Notes under the pieces: model-generated
Told to the model about the DNA's origin: nothing
The model's database searches: none
Seen by the model: the letters and a program-made list of their open reading frames with translations, nothing else
Origin: Erysipelatoclostridium sp. AM42-17
Lineage (GTDB): Bacteria; Bacillota_I; Bacilli_A; Erysipelotrichales; Coprobacillaceae
Reading direction: 5' to 3'
Assembly (NCBI RefSeq): GCF_003480255.1
Contig: NZ_QUIN01000020.1
Span: 1-46,394, forward strand
DNA: 46,394 nt
Program-made: the position numbers and the translations under genes
Part shown: in pieces, positions 1-8,755 of the stretch
Position numbering within the stretch: the first letter of the stretch is position 1
How the letters are laid out: the number at the start of each line of letters is the position of its first letter

Positions 1-46
1 CGGCGACGATAGTGCTACGGTGCAACAATAGCGAACTGCCAGTTCT
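1..46 (+). rRNA. rrf: 5S ribosomal RNA, 3' end only (partial)
   Basis: The first 46 bases read like the last 40 or so nucleotides of a 5S rRNA. A CGACGATAGTG block matches the usual CGATGGTAGTG region, GTGCAACAATAG sits where GTGAGAGTAGG normally is, and the end ACTGCCAGTTC corresponds to the conserved TGCCAGG-type 3' terminus that pairs with the 5' end. A run of eight T follows directly at 46-53, as expected for the terminator of an rRNA operon. The call rests on recalled consensus, not an alignment. The 5' part of the gene, and presumably 23S and 16S, would lie left of the window. Confidence 0.65.
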
Positions 47-62
47 TTTTTTTATAAAAAAA

Positions 63-89
63 TTAGCACTCAATGCTTGACACTGCTAA
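63..89 (+). promoter_or_regulatory. CIRCE operator 1 (HrcA site) upstream of clpB
   Basis: Left arm TTAGCACTC at 63-71, a 9-base spacer, then CACTGCTAA at 81-89. This is the CIRCE arrangement TTAGCACTC-N9-GAGTGCTAA with two mismatches in the right arm. It overlaps the -35 hexamer TTGACA (77-82), so bound HrcA repressor would block RNA polymerase. Confidence 0.85.
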
Positions 90-104
90 TAAATAGTTTA
101 TAAT
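77..104 (+). promoter_or_regulatory. Sigma-A promoter of clpB
   Basis: TTGACA at 77-82, a 16-base spacer and TATAAT at 99-104: both hexamers match the housekeeping consensus exactly. The -35 lies inside the first CIRCE element, and the second CIRCE begins five bases after the -10. Confidence 0.85.
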
Positions 105-108
105 GATA

Positions 109-135
109 TTAGCACAAGAGGAAAGAGAGTGCTAA
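109..135 (+). promoter_or_regulatory. CIRCE operator 2 (HrcA site) upstream of clpB
   Basis: Left arm TTAGCACAA at 109-117, a 9-base spacer, and a perfect right arm GAGTGCTAA at 127-135. The two mismatches here are in the left arm, the opposite of operator 1. It covers the likely transcription start and ends just before the clpB ribosome binding site (AAAGGAG, 134-140). Confidence 0.85.
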
Positions 136-148
136 AGGAGTGATAACA

Positions 149-2716
149 ATGAATATAGAAAAGTTTACAGATAAAATGAAAGAAGCGATATCTAGTGCTA
201 GTCAACTTGCTTTAGAATATAAAAATCAAGTAATTGACATTGAACATATTCTCTATGTTTTATTGGAAGATAGTAGCGGTATCTTCTGTAGAGTTTTATC
301 TAAATTAAATATAGATGTTAAACAATTGCAAAATCAATTATTATTAAGAATTAAAGAAAAGCCACAAGTAACAAATATAGATGTCAATAGTATTCGTATT
401 TCTTATGGTTTAAATGACCTATTATCTAAAGCGATGAACCAAATGTCACAATTTAAAGATGAATATGTTTCTGTTGAACATTTAATTATGGCTTTATTTG
501 ACATTAATGAACCTTGGTTAAAAGATTTATTAAATCAATATCATATCAATAAAAAAGATGTAAAAAAAGCAATATTAGAAATGAGGGGTGATCATATGGT
601 TAATAATCCTAATCCTGAAAACACATATGAAGTATTAGAAAAATATGGGCGTGATCTTACAAAAGATGTTGAAAATGGTAAATTAGATCCTGTTATTGGA
701 CGTGACGATGAAATTAGGCGTGTTATTCAAATATTATCACGTAAAACAAAGAATAATCCTATTTTAATTGGTGAACCTGGTGTTGGTAAAACAGCCATTG
801 TAGAAGGTCTTGCTTGGCGTATTTATAAAAATGATGTGCCTATGTCCTTACAAAACAAAACACTATATGAATTAGATTTAGGATCTTTAGTTGCTGGTGC
901 CAAATATCGTGGTGAATTTGAAGAAAGACTTAAAGCAGTTTTAAATGAAATTAAAAAAGCAGAAGGTAATATTATCTTATTTATTGATGAAATTCATCAA
1001 TTAGTAGGTGCTGGTAAAACTGATGGTGCGATGGACGCGGCTAATTTATTAAAACCAATGTTGGCACGTGGTGAATTACATTGTATTGGTGCCACAACAT
1101 TAGACGAATATCGTCAATACATTGAAAAAGATGCTGCATTAGAAAGACGTTTCCAAAAAGTTCAAGTTGATGAACCGGATATGGATGATAGTATCGCTAT
1201 TCTTCGTGGTTTAAAAGATTCATTTGAACGTCACCATGGGGTTCAAATTACAGACAGTGCTATTATTAGTGCAGTAAACTTATCTCAACGATATATTACT
1301 GATCGTTTTTTACCAGATAAAGCTATTGATTTAATTGATGAAGCTTGTGCTTCGATTCGTATGGAAATTGATTCATTACCTGAAGAATTAGATGGTATTA
1401 CCCGTGAAAAGAATCGTTTAGAAATGGAAAGAATTTCTATTGAAAAAGAAGATCGTAATGAAGATAATGAAAAACGTTTAGTAGAAATCAAAGAACACAT
1501 CGCTTCTTTGACTGAACAAGAAACAGGTTTAAGAGCAAAATGGAAAGAAGAAAAATCATCATTAGATCATATTAAAGAACTAAAAAGTGAAAGAATGCAT
1601 TTAGAATCACTTAAAGAAAAATATCAAAGTGAAGGTAATTTAGAAGAAGCTTCTAAAATTAAATATGAATCTTTACCAAAACTTACAAAAGAAATTGAAG
1701 AATTACAAGCTAAAAAACAAGATAATGATTTACTTCAAGAAAAAGTGACGGTTGACAGTGTAAGTGAGGTTATTGCTCGTTGGACTGGAATTCCTATGAA
1801 TAAACTAATGGAATCTGAACGTGAAAAATTATTAGCTTTAGATGATACTTTAAAATTACGTGTCATTGGACAAGATGATGCAATTGAAAAAGTAACTGAC
1901 GCTATTTTAAGATCGCGAGCTGGTATTAATGATGAAAATAGACCAATTGGATCATTCTTATTTTTAGGACCAACTGGTGTTGGTAAAACTGAAGTTGCCA
2001 AAGCATTAGCTGAACAATTATTTGATAGTGAACGTAATATTGTCAGAATTGATATGTCTGAGTATATGGAAAAATTTAGTGTTTCTCGTTTACTTGGTGC
2101 GCCACCAGGTTATGTTGGTTATGAAGAAGGTGGACAATTATCAGAAGCCGTAAGACGTCATCCTTATAGTATTGTCTTGTTAGATGAAATTGAAAAAGCA
2201 CATCCTGATGTTTTCAACATTTTATTACAAGTATTAGATGATGGACGTATTACAGATAGTAAAGGAAATACGGTAAGTTTTAAAAATACAATTATTATTA
2301 TGACAAGTAACATGGGTTCTCAATACTTATTAAATGGTAACACACCTGAAAATCGAAAATTAGTACAAGAAGAATTGAGAGCACACTTTAAACCAGAATT
2401 CTTAAATCGTATTGATGAAGTTGTTATGTTCAATTCATTAGATGATAGTGTTGTTAATAAAATTATTGATAAATTTATTAATCAATTAGAATCTCGATTA
2501 GAAGATAAAAAGATTTCATTAGAATTAACAGGTGAAGCATACCAACATATTAAAGATGAAGGATTTGATCCGGTTTATGGTGCAAGACCATTAAAACGAT
2601 ATATTCAATCTCACATTGAAACAAAACTTGCTAAGGAGATGATTAAAGGAACTATTAAATCTGGTGACCATATTTTAGTTGACTATCAAGATGATATTGT
2701 ATTAAAGAGAGCATAA
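149..2716 (+). CDS. clpB: ATP-dependent disaggregase ClpB (Hsp100)
   Basis: Hexameric AAA+ chaperone that threads aggregated proteins through its pore together with DnaK. The frame contains an N-terminal Clp repeat domain (about 1-145), a first AAA+ module with Walker A GEPGVGKT at 208-215 and a KYRG pore loop, a charged coiled-coil middle domain (about 400-525), and a second AAA+ module with Walker A GPTGVGKT at 607-614 and a GYVGYEEGG pore loop. Motif positions match E. coli ClpB within two residues, so the 855-residue protein is full length. The frame is open from a GTG at 140, but that GTG overlaps the Shine-Dalgarno AAAGGAG. ATG 149, eight bases downstream of it, is the better start. It is single-gene, under two CIRCE sites, and ends in its own terminator. 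No ClpB/ClpC ambiguity: the long middle domain identifies ClpB. Confidence 0.97.
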   Translation: MNIEKFTDKMKEAISSASQLALEYKNQVIDIEHILYVLLEDSSGIFCRVLSKLNIDVKQLQNQLLLRIKEKPQVTNIDVNSIRISYGLNDLLSKAMNQMSQFKDEYVSVEHLIMALFDINEPWLKDLLNQYHINKKDVKKAILEMRGDHMVNNPNPENTYEVLEKYGRDLTKDVENGKLDPVIGRDDEIRRVIQILSRKTKNNPILIGEPGVGKTAIVEGLAWRIYKNDVPMSLQNKTLYELDLGSLVAGAKYRGEFEERLKAVLNEIKKAEGNIILFIDEIHQLVGAGKTDGAMDAANLLKPMLARGELHCIGATTLDEYRQYIEKDAALERRFQKVQVDEPDMDDSIAILRGLKDSFERHHGVQITDSAIISAVNLSQRYITDRFLPDKAIDLIDEACASIRMEIDSLPEELDGITREKNRLEMERISIEKEDRNEDNEKRLVEIKEHIASLTEQETGLRAKWKEEKSSLDHIKELKSERMHLESLKEKYQSEGNLEEASKIKYESLPKLTKEIEELQAKKQDNDLLQEKVTVDSVSEVIARWTGIPMNKLMESEREKLLALDDTLKLRVIGQDDAIEKVTDAILRSRAGINDENRPIGSFLFLGPTGVGKTEVAKALAEQLFDSERNIVRIDMSEYMEKFSVSRLLGAPPGYVGYEEGGQLSEAVRRHPYSIVLLDEIEKAHPDVFNILLQVLDDGRITDSKGNTVSFKNTIIIMTSNMGSQYLLNGNTPENRKLVQEELRAHFKPEFLNRIDEVVMFNSLDDSVVNKIIDKFINQLESRLEDKKISLELTGEAYQHIKDEGFDPVYGARPLKRYIQSHIETKLAKEMIKGTIKSGDHILVDYQDDIVLKRA
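583..598 (+). promoter_or_regulatory. Internal ribosome binding site and start for an N-terminally truncated ClpB
   Basis: Inside clpB, GAGGGGTGAT (583-592) is a strong Shine-Dalgarno match followed at ideal spacing by an in-frame ATG at 596 (residue 150 of the full protein). E. coli clpB makes a shorter ClpB lacking the N-domain from an internal start at about residue 149, so the position corresponds closely. Use of this start here is inferred. Confidence 0.55.
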
Positions 2717-2720
2717 AAGC

Positions 2721-2759
2721 AAATTCTCCAAAGATTATATATCTTTGGAGAATTTTTGT
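2721..2759 (+). terminator. Rho-independent terminator of clpB
   Basis: AAATTCTCCAAAGAT and ATCTTTGGAGAATTT form a long perfect stem around a short AT loop, followed by a T run. It separates clpB from the next unit. Confidence 0.9.
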
Positions 2760-2817
2760 TTATTCTTACAAGAAGATGATATATTATAATGGAGATAGTT
2801 AATAAAAGGGGTAGCGT

Positions 2818-3624
2818 ATGGAAAAATTAAAAAAAGTAATCAATATATATTTATCAGATGATGCAACGTTATTTCGTTATTCATTAAGTTTTTGTTTATT
2901 ATTATCTTTATTACCGGCATTAGTCATTATATTTTATTTTTTTAATGAAATAGCGATTGATCCAACAGTGCTTGTTAATGCTCTTTATGATTTTATACCA
3001 CAAGAATTATTATCTCCTTTTATTCAATTTGTGAGTGATAAAAATTATCATTCCATTATGTCTATTATCATCACATTGATTGTTGCTACATATGTAGCAA
3101 GTAAAAGTTTTTATTCATTTATGATTATATCGATGCAAGATGAGAATTTTATTATTCCTTTAATTTTAGTAAGATTGAAAGCTTTTGTTTCTTTTGCTCT
3201 TTTTATGATTGCTATATGTGCTATTTCTATTATGAATCAATATATATTAGCACTTAATTCATTATTTTTTATTTTAAGTTTAATTGCTATTTTCTATTTA
3301 TTTTATCGAGTGTTATCTTTTGAAAAAAAACCGTTAAGTTATGGCTTATTAGGTAGTGTTTTTAGTAGTGTTGCGATTGTAGGGGTAGGGCGTCTATTTT
3401 TATGGTTCGTTGAGTATTTCACATCTTATCATAGTTTGTATGGACCTTTTGCTTCATTAGTTGTTTTATTTTTATCAGTGTATCTTATTAGTAGTATTAT
3501 TTATTTTGGTTATTGTCTAAATAGAATCTATGGTCAAAGTTATCAATTTCATGAATATAAGCATATTGCTTATTATGAGTATCTAAGCCAAATCATTAAC
3601 CAAATCTATGATACTTTTCGTTAA
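2818..3624 (+). CDS. YihY/BrkB family inner-membrane protein
   Basis: Integral membrane protein of 268 residues with about six hydrophobic segments. It begins with a short cytoplasmic stretch, and a periplasmic-type loop with the family-typical sequence ALYDFIPQELLSPF follows the first membrane span. This matches the YihY/UPF0761 family (older name BrkB, once annotated as ribonuclease BN), whose molecular function is not settled. The start follows AAAGGGG seven bases upstream. A plausible -10 TATAAT lies near 2785 in the gap after the clpB terminator. It is followed by a weak AT-only hairpin and then rsmE, so it may be transcribed alone or read into rsmE. Confidence 0.8.
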   Translation: MEKLKKVINIYLSDDATLFRYSLSFCLLLSLLPALVIIFYFFNEIAIDPTVLVNALYDFIPQELLSPFIQFVSDKNYHSIMSIIITLIVATYVASKSFYSFMIISMQDENFIIPLILVRLKAFVSFALFMIAICAISIMNQYILALNSLFFILSLIAIFYLFYRVLSFEKKPLSYGLLGSVFSSVAIVGVGRLFLWFVEYFTSYHSLYGPFASLVVLFLSVYLISSIIYFGYCLNRIYGQSYQFHEYKHIAYYEYLSQIINQIYDTFR

Positions 3625-3676
3625 ATTTCTTTAACTTTTATCATATTATGCTAAAATAGGGCGAGGAGAAAAAATT

Positions 3677-4417
3677 ATGCAAAGATATTTTATTGATCAA
3701 ACATTACAAATACATCACCCATTTGAAATTGATTCAGATGATTTGCATCACATAAAGCATGTTATGAGATTACAAAATCAAGATCAAATTATTTGTATTG
3801 ATAAAAATAAAAAAACATATTTAGCAAAGATAGAAAATATTAATCAAGGAACAATAGAACCCATTGAACTCATTGATGTTAATAATGAGTTGGATATAGA
3901 AGTGACACTTATTTATGCTATGCCTAAAGGGGATAAGTTTGAAATGGTGTTACAAAAAGCAACAGAATTAGGTGTAACAAGAATTATTCCTATGCAAACT
4001 AAACGTTGTGTTGCAAAACTAACATTAGAAAAATTCAATAAAAAAGTAACAAGATATAAAAAAATATTAAAAGAGGCAAGTGAACAGTCACTTAGAAGCC
4101 AAATACCTGAAATTATGCCTGTAATCCAATTAAAAGATATTGAATCTTATTTAGGAGATTATAATTTAGTAGCTTATGAAGAAACTGCTAAAGCCAATAA
4201 ACATGGACAACTGGCTTTAACTTTACAACAGATTTGTCCAGGCGATCATCTCGTTATTATTGTAGGTAGTGAAGGTGGGTTTGATGCACAGGAAGTTGAA
4301 TTTTTAAATGGTTTAGGTGTTAAAAATTGTAGTTTAGGAAAAAGAATTTTAAGAAGTGAGACGGCACCACTTTATTTATTAAGTGTGATTGGCTATAGTA
4401 GGGAGATTTTAAAATAA
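3677..4417 (+). CDS. rsmE: 16S rRNA (uracil-1498-N3)-methyltransferase RsmE
   Basis: SPOUT-class methyltransferase that methylates N3 of U1498 in helix 44 of 16S rRNA, using S-adenosylmethionine. The 246-residue length is normal. It has an N-terminal PUA-like RNA-binding part (about 1-75), then the knotted domain with GSEGGF at 197-202 and the cofactor-loop motif LRSETAP near 225-231, both hallmarks of the family. It is the first gene of a tight operon: its TAA overlaps the ATG of the next gene by one base, and mtaB follows. In many Bacillota rsmE sits beside mtaB (yqeU-yqeV), which supports both calls. Confidence 0.95.
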   Translation: MQRYFIDQTLQIHHPFEIDSDDLHHIKHVMRLQNQDQIICIDKNKKTYLAKIENINQGTIEPIELIDVNNELDIEVTLIYAMPKGDKFEMVLQKATELGVTRIIPMQTKRCVAKLTLEKFNKKVTRYKKILKEASEQSLRSQIPEIMPVIQLKDIESYLGDYNLVAYEETAKANKHGQLALTLQQICPGDHLVIIVGSEGGFDAQEVEFLNGLGVKNCSLGKRILRSETAPLYLLSVIGYSREILK

Positions 4418-5181
4418 TGATGAAATATTTAAAAAAATATGGGAAGGAAACAAATCTTCATAAAACTAAGTTATACTGCTTTTTAGAGGAAAATAAAGAT
4501 ATCTTTGAGCAAGCAGGATATCCATTTAAAATAAAAACATATGAAGAATTATTTAAGTATGAAGTTCTTTATCATAGTTTGTCTAATAAAAATAAAATTG
4601 ATGAAGCTTATAACCATTTTATTAATACAAACTATGATGTTTTAGATTATTTAAATTATGATGAGAAAAGAAAAATGTTTGATCAAGATTTAAAACCTAT
4701 CTTAGAACAATGTCACTGTTTTAAAGAGCCTGAAAGTGGACAATTAGTCTATTTACCTCATTATGATCTAGATATGAATAGCCGTTATATCAATGACTAT
4801 CAAATGTTGACTTTAAAACAATATCAAGAATACATAAAACAATATTCTAAAGATATCAATAAGCCTTATCGTTTATATCAATTTTATCCATTTATATCTT
4901 CATTTTCTTCTTTAAAACCAATTGGAAAAGATGATCATTATGCATATTTTTATTATCCAGAAAGTAAACGTGTTTATTTATTTGATCAAAATGATTATCA
5001 ATGCATTGATGAACTTATTTTTATTGATAAATATCAAGATATAGATCCTTCATTAGAAGATGTAAAAGAAATTGTTAAAATATATCTTAATGAAGATGTG
5101 CAATCACTTGTAGATACATTGTATGAAAAACAATGGCTAAGTGAAAAAATATATAAAAAAATTAAGAAAAAATTAAAGTAG
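4417..5181 (+). CDS. Uncharacterised protein in the rsmE-mtaB operon
   Basis: I do not recognise this 254-residue protein. It has no signal peptide or membrane span. It is rich in Tyr, Lys, Asp and Asn, predicted mostly helical, with a lysine-rich C-terminus (KIYKKIKKKLK). No nucleotide-binding, metal or catalytic motif is apparent. Two ATG codons occur in a row at 4417 and 4420; the first overlaps the rsmE stop by one base, with GGGAG at 4401-4405 as the likely ribosome site. It ends eight bases before mtaB. Translational coupling to two RNA-modification genes makes a cytoplasmic role linked to translation possible, but that is context only. Confidence 0.75.
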   Translation: MMKYLKKYGKETNLHKTKLYCFLEENKDIFEQAGYPFKIKTYEELFKYEVLYHSLSNKNKIDEAYNHFINTNYDVLDYLNYDEKRKMFDQDLKPILEQCHCFKEPESGQLVYLPHYDLDMNSRYINDYQMLTLKQYQEYIKQYSKDINKPYRLYQFYPFISSFSSLKPIGKDDHYAYFYYPESKRVYLFDQNDYQCIDELIFIDKYQDIDPSLEDVKEIVKIYLNEDVQSLVDTLYEKQWLSEKIYKKIKKKLK

Positions 5182-5189
5182 GTGAAATT

Positions 5190-6473
5190 ATGAAAGTAGC
5201 ATTCCATACATTAGGATGCAAAGTTAACTCATATGAATCGGAAGCTATGTTAAGATTATTTGAACAGGCAGGGTATCAAGAAGTTCCTTTTAAAGAAGTG
5301 GCTGACGTTTATGTTATTAATACTTGTACAGTAACAAATACCGGTGATAGTAAATCTAGACAGATGATTCGTAAAGCGATTCGAAAAAATCCACAAGCAA
5401 CTGTTTGTGTGGTAGGTTGTTATAGTCAAAGTGCGCCTCAAGAGATAGAAGCTATTGAGGGTGTAGGGGTTATTTTAGGTACACAATACCGTAATCAAAT
5501 TGTTGAATTAGCAAAACAATATCAAGAAACAAAACAAATGATTGTCAAAGTCAATGATGTCATGAAAGTCGATACGTTTGAAGATTTAAATATTGATCGT
5601 TTTCATAACACACGAGCTTATTTAAAGATTCAAGATGGATGCAATAATTTCTGTACATATTGTATTATTCCTTATGCTAGAGGAAGAGTGCGTTCAAGAA
5701 AACCAGAAAGTGTTTTACATCAAGCTCAAGAATTAGTGAATCATGGATATGTTGAAATTGTATTGACAGGAATTCATACAGCCGGGTATGGTGAAGATTT
5801 AGATCATTATACTTTCTCTGATTTATTAAAAGAACTATGTCAAATTAAAGGTTTAAAAAGATTACGTATTTCTTCAATTGAAACGAGTCAAATTACTGAC
5901 GAGATTATAGATTTAATGAGTACCAGTAAAATCATTGTTAACCATTTACATGTTCCATTACAATCAGGTTGTGACAAGATATTAAAAAGGATGAATAGAA
6001 AATATAATTGTCAAGAATATGCAGCTAAACTTGAAAAAATAAGAAGTCTTTTACCTCAAATTGCCTTTACTACTGATGTAATTGTAGGTTTTCCGGATGA
6101 AAGTGAAGAAGACTTTGAAACAACATATCAATTTATCAAACAAATAGGTTTTACTCAATTACATGTTTTCCCTTATTCGCCTAGAAAAGGAACACCTGCA
6201 GCAAAGATGAAAGATCAAGTAGATGAAAAAATTAAACATCAAAGAGTGAATCGTTTAATTGAGTTATCACAAGAACTAAATTCCCAATTTGCTTTGAGTC
6301 AAATTGGTAAAACTTTAAGTGTTTTATTTGAAAAAGAAGAAGATGGCTATTATGTAGGTCATGCTGATGATTATTTACTCGTTAAAGTCAAAAGCAATGA
6401 AGAATTGATAGGACAAATTAAGGATGTTATAATTGATTCATATCAAGACATACTAATAGGAAGAGTGAGATAA
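5190..6473 (+). CDS. mtaB: tRNA (t6A37) methylthiotransferase MtaB
   Basis: Radical-SAM enzyme that adds a methylthio group to t6A at position 37 of ANN-decoding tRNAs (ms2t6A). The N-terminal methylthiotransferase domain carries the three cysteines for the auxiliary 4Fe-4S cluster (C10 in TLGCKVNSYE, C46 in NTCTVTN, C77 in VVGC). The radical-SAM cluster motif is CNNFCTYC with C151, C155 and C158. A C-terminal TRAM-like domain follows from about 365. TLGCKVNSYESE at the N-terminus distinguishes MtaB from MiaB and RimO. The start follows AGGTGAA, and the gene ends directly against the TTG of the next gene. Confidence 0.95.
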   Translation: MKVAFHTLGCKVNSYESEAMLRLFEQAGYQEVPFKEVADVYVINTCTVTNTGDSKSRQMIRKAIRKNPQATVCVVGCYSQSAPQEIEAIEGVGVILGTQYRNQIVELAKQYQETKQMIVKVNDVMKVDTFEDLNIDRFHNTRAYLKIQDGCNNFCTYCIIPYARGRVRSRKPESVLHQAQELVNHGYVEIVLTGIHTAGYGEDLDHYTFSDLLKELCQIKGLKRLRISSIETSQITDEIIDLMSTSKIIVNHLHVPLQSGCDKILKRMNRKYNCQEYAAKLEKIRSLLPQIAFTTDVIVGFPDESEEDFETTYQFIKQIGFTQLHVFPYSPRKGTPAAKMKDQVDEKIKHQRVNRLIELSQELNSQFALSQIGKTLSVLFEKEEDGYYVGHADDYLLVKVKSNEELIGQIKDVIIDSYQDILIGRVR

Positions 6474-7928
6474 TTGAAACGTTTAAATGAATTATTTGAC
6501 ATAGATAATGAAATGAAAATCTATTCAATTCATAGTGATTCAAGATATGTAAAACCTTATTCAGTATTCTTTTGTATTGAGGGATTAAGTGTAGATGGTC
6601 ATCGTTATGTTGACGATGCCATCTTTCAAGGAGCTAAAGTCATTGTTCATACAAAAGATTTACCAAGCTATCGTAAAGGAATTATTTACATACGTGTCAA
6701 TGATGCTTTAGATGAATTGAATCGAGTATCAAGTATTTTTTATGATCATCCTAGTCATAAAATGAAAATGATTGGGGTAACGGGAACCAGTGGTAAAACG
6801 GTTGTGGCTTCTATGGTAAAAATGATTATGGATCGTTTTTGCAAAAGTGCTTATATGGGAACCATATCCTTAGAATACGATGGAATTAAAGAACAATGTC
6901 CCTATACCACACCAGAAACCTTATATGTTCAACAAAAATTAGCAGATATGGTCAAACATGGCATTAAAGTTGTGGCAATGGAGGCAAGCAGTCATGGTTT
7001 AGCATTAAGAAGGATTGATGCAGTACAATTTGATATTTCTGTTTTAACAAATATTGGCAAAGAACATCTTGATTTTCATGGGACAATGGAACGTTATGTA
7101 GCAAGTAAACAAAAATTATTTGAGATGCTACCACCGACTGGATTAGCAGTATTAAATCATGACGATGAGCATTATGAAACAATTAGTAAAAACTGTCATT
7201 CAAGAGTGATGACTTATGGAATAGAAAAAGAAAGTGAGATTATGGCTAAAAATATTGAATTATTTTTAGATCATAGTGAATTTGATTTATCCTTTAAGGG
7301 AAATGAGTATCATGTTAATTGTCCGGTACTGGCTAAGTTTAATGTTTATAATGTATTAGCAGTTGTAGGTGTTTTAATTGGGATGGGGTTTGATAATTCA
7401 ATGATTATTGATGCTGTTGAAAGTATTCCTCAAGTTGAAGGAAGGATGGAAATTATTAAGCACGACCAGCCTTTTACAGTTATTGTTGATTATTGCCAGC
7501 ATACAAAGAATTATCACGATTTATTTGAATTTGTTTCTCAAGTTTCTTCGGGAAGAATTATTGCAGTTATGGGAGCACCTGGTAAACGTAATTTGAAAAG
7601 AAGAAAACAAATTGGAAAATTAGCTAATGAATATCTTGATCATGTTATTTTAACAGAGTTAGATGATCGTGGTGAAAATACAGTTGATATTTGTAAAGAT
7701 ATTCAAAGTGAAATCAAAGATATTACGAGTGTCATTGTTTCAAGAAGGTCAGTCGCAATAGAACAGGCTATAGATATTGCTTGTCCAGGAGATGTTGTTT
7801 TGCTTTTAGGAAAAGGACATGAGAAGTTTATTTCAATGGAAGTAGGGCAAAGTCCTTATCCAGGAGACAAGGTTGTAGCATTGAGGGCAATTCAGCGTAT
7901 TTATGATACAGATAGTGAAGATGAATAG
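6474..7928 (+). CDS. MurE-like Mur ligase (UDP-MurNAc-tripeptide synthetase family), atypical
   Basis: ATP-dependent amide ligase of the Mur family, 484 residues. The ATP loop GVTGTSGKT is at 101-109, TTPE near 145, EASSH at 170-174, the lysine expected to be carbamylated in a SKQKLF context at K212, and a C-terminal LLLGKGHE. These place it nearest MurE, which adds the third amino acid of the stem peptide. Two features differ from standard MurE. The DYAHTP motif reads VDYCQHT (338-344) with an inserted residue, and the DNPR/DDPR amino-acid specificity motif is replaced by ELDDRGEN (D397, D398, R399). The third-residue substrate therefore cannot be predicted. The start is TTG directly after the mtaB stop, with GGAAGAG upstream. 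It could be a second, divergent MurE paralogue; no other mur gene is in view. Confidence 0.8.
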   Translation: MKRLNELFDIDNEMKIYSIHSDSRYVKPYSVFFCIEGLSVDGHRYVDDAIFQGAKVIVHTKDLPSYRKGIIYIRVNDALDELNRVSSIFYDHPSHKMKMIGVTGTSGKTVVASMVKMIMDRFCKSAYMGTISLEYDGIKEQCPYTTPETLYVQQKLADMVKHGIKVVAMEASSHGLALRRIDAVQFDISVLTNIGKEHLDFHGTMERYVASKQKLFEMLPPTGLAVLNHDDEHYETISKNCHSRVMTYGIEKESEIMAKNIELFLDHSEFDLSFKGNEYHVNCPVLAKFNVYNVLAVVGVLIGMGFDNSMIIDAVESIPQVEGRMEIIKHDQPFTVIVDYCQHTKNYHDLFEFVSQVSSGRIIAVMGAPGKRNLKRRKQIGKLANEYLDHVILTELDDRGENTVDICKDIQSEIKDITSVIVSRRSVAIEQAIDIACPGDVVLLLGKGHEKFISMEVGQSPYPGDKVVALRAIQRIYDTDSEDE

Positions 7929-7937
7929 GAATAATAA

Positions 7938-7967
7938 AAAAGGACATCTAATCAAGATGTCCTTTTA
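7938..7967. terminator. Bidirectional terminator between the Mur ligase and PRD genes
   Basis: AAAAGGACATCT and AGATGTCCTTTT form a perfect 12-bp stem with a 5-base loop, A-rich on one side and T-rich on the other, so it can stop both converging transcripts. The TAG stop of the minus-strand PRD gene (7948-7950) lies inside the stem. Confidence 0.85.
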
Positions 7968-8637
7968 GCTTGCTTGTTGAAACAACAAAATGTAAAGCAA
8001 TATATGCGATTTCGTCATCAGTGAATCGTTTTTGATATTTTTCTTCAACTACATCATTTAAAATACTCGCTAAAGAAAATTCAAACTGATGTCTTTCTTT
8101 GATTTTATCAACTAATGGGTTATCAATTTGACTATCATTTTGTAAACGCTCAAGAGCAGGAGTCAAATGTAAACCAATAGAAACAAATAATTTATCATCA
8201 TCTTTAAAATTTAAATCTTTTTCATCTTTAATACGTTGCATTGTTTCTCTTAATATAACAGCAACATCTTCATCTAATAAATCAAATCCCGGATTTAATT
8301 CGATATCTAAAGCTTTATTTTTAGATAAATACATCGATACTAAAGCTACTTCTGACTCAGGAAATTGAATATCATATTTTTTTTCTAACATAGAACATAA
8401 ATCAAGAGCGTATTTGAAATTATCATTATCACGATAATATTCAACTTGTCCTTGACTTAGAGGAATATAGTTATCCGATTTTATTCTAATAACTGCAATT
8501 GTTAAATGAATTGCAAGATTGTTGATAGAGTTAGTAGATAAAAATAAATGACGATCTTCTATGACTTGTCTAATGTCATGAGTAATCTGTTGTTTTGTTA
8601 AATCAAAATTTTCATTTGAATGAATCGCAAGAGTCAT
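7948..8637 (-). CDS. Stand-alone PRD-domain protein (PTS-regulated domain, no DNA-binding part)
   Basis: About 229 residues containing two PTS regulation domains and nothing else. PRD1 covers roughly 15-95 with a histidine in NLAIHLTIAV, and PRD2 roughly 115-220 with IGLHL and IALHFV histidines. PRDs are normally fused to an antiterminator RNA-binding domain (BglG/LicT) or a helix-turn-helix and sigma-54 activator (MtlR/LevR), and are phosphorylated by HPr or EIIB. Here no such effector domain precedes them. The frame is open to a TTG at 8655, but GGAGGG (8644-8649) lies six bases before ATG 8637, which I take as the start. It is divergent from pflB across 238 bases, so a role in sensing PTS flux for fermentation control is an attractive inference. 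Confidence 0.85.
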   Translation of the reverse strand: MTLAIHSNENFDLTKQQITHDIRQVIEDRHLFLSTNSINNLAIHLTIAVIRIKSDNYIPLSQGQVEYYRDNDNFKYALDLCSMLEKKYDIQFPESEVALVSMYLSKNKALDIELNPGFDLLDEDVAVILRETMQRIKDEKDLNFKDDDKLFVSIGLHLTPALERLQNDSQIDNPLVDKIKERHQFEFSLASILNDVVEEKYQKRFTDDEIAYIALHFVVSTSKLKGHLD

Positions 8638-8667
8638 GCTCATCCCTCCAATCAATATGTATATGAT

Positions 8668-8696
8668 ATACTAATGACATCAAAAAATCTAGTCAA
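8668..8696 (-). promoter_or_regulatory. Probable promoter of the PRD gene
   Basis: On the minus strand TTGACT (8691-8696), a 17-base spacer and TAGTAT (8668-8673) precede the PRD ribosome site. One mismatch in each hexamer. Confidence 0.55.
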
Positions 8697-8755
8697 AATC
8701 AAAAAAAATTAAATAAAGCATTTGAGTAGAAAAATTAAGGAATAGTTGCTATATT

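Noticed and set aside
38..53. GAACT-GCC-AGTTC plus T run as a separate terminator
   Set aside because: The small hairpin is better explained as the end of 5S rRNA, whose 3' strand pairs with its own 5' end; only the T run is likely to serve termination.
1285..2001. Open frames on the minus strand inside clpB (1285-1500 and 1735-2001)
   Set aside because: They are shadows of the highly conserved clpB frame, with no ribosome site and no recognisable protein.
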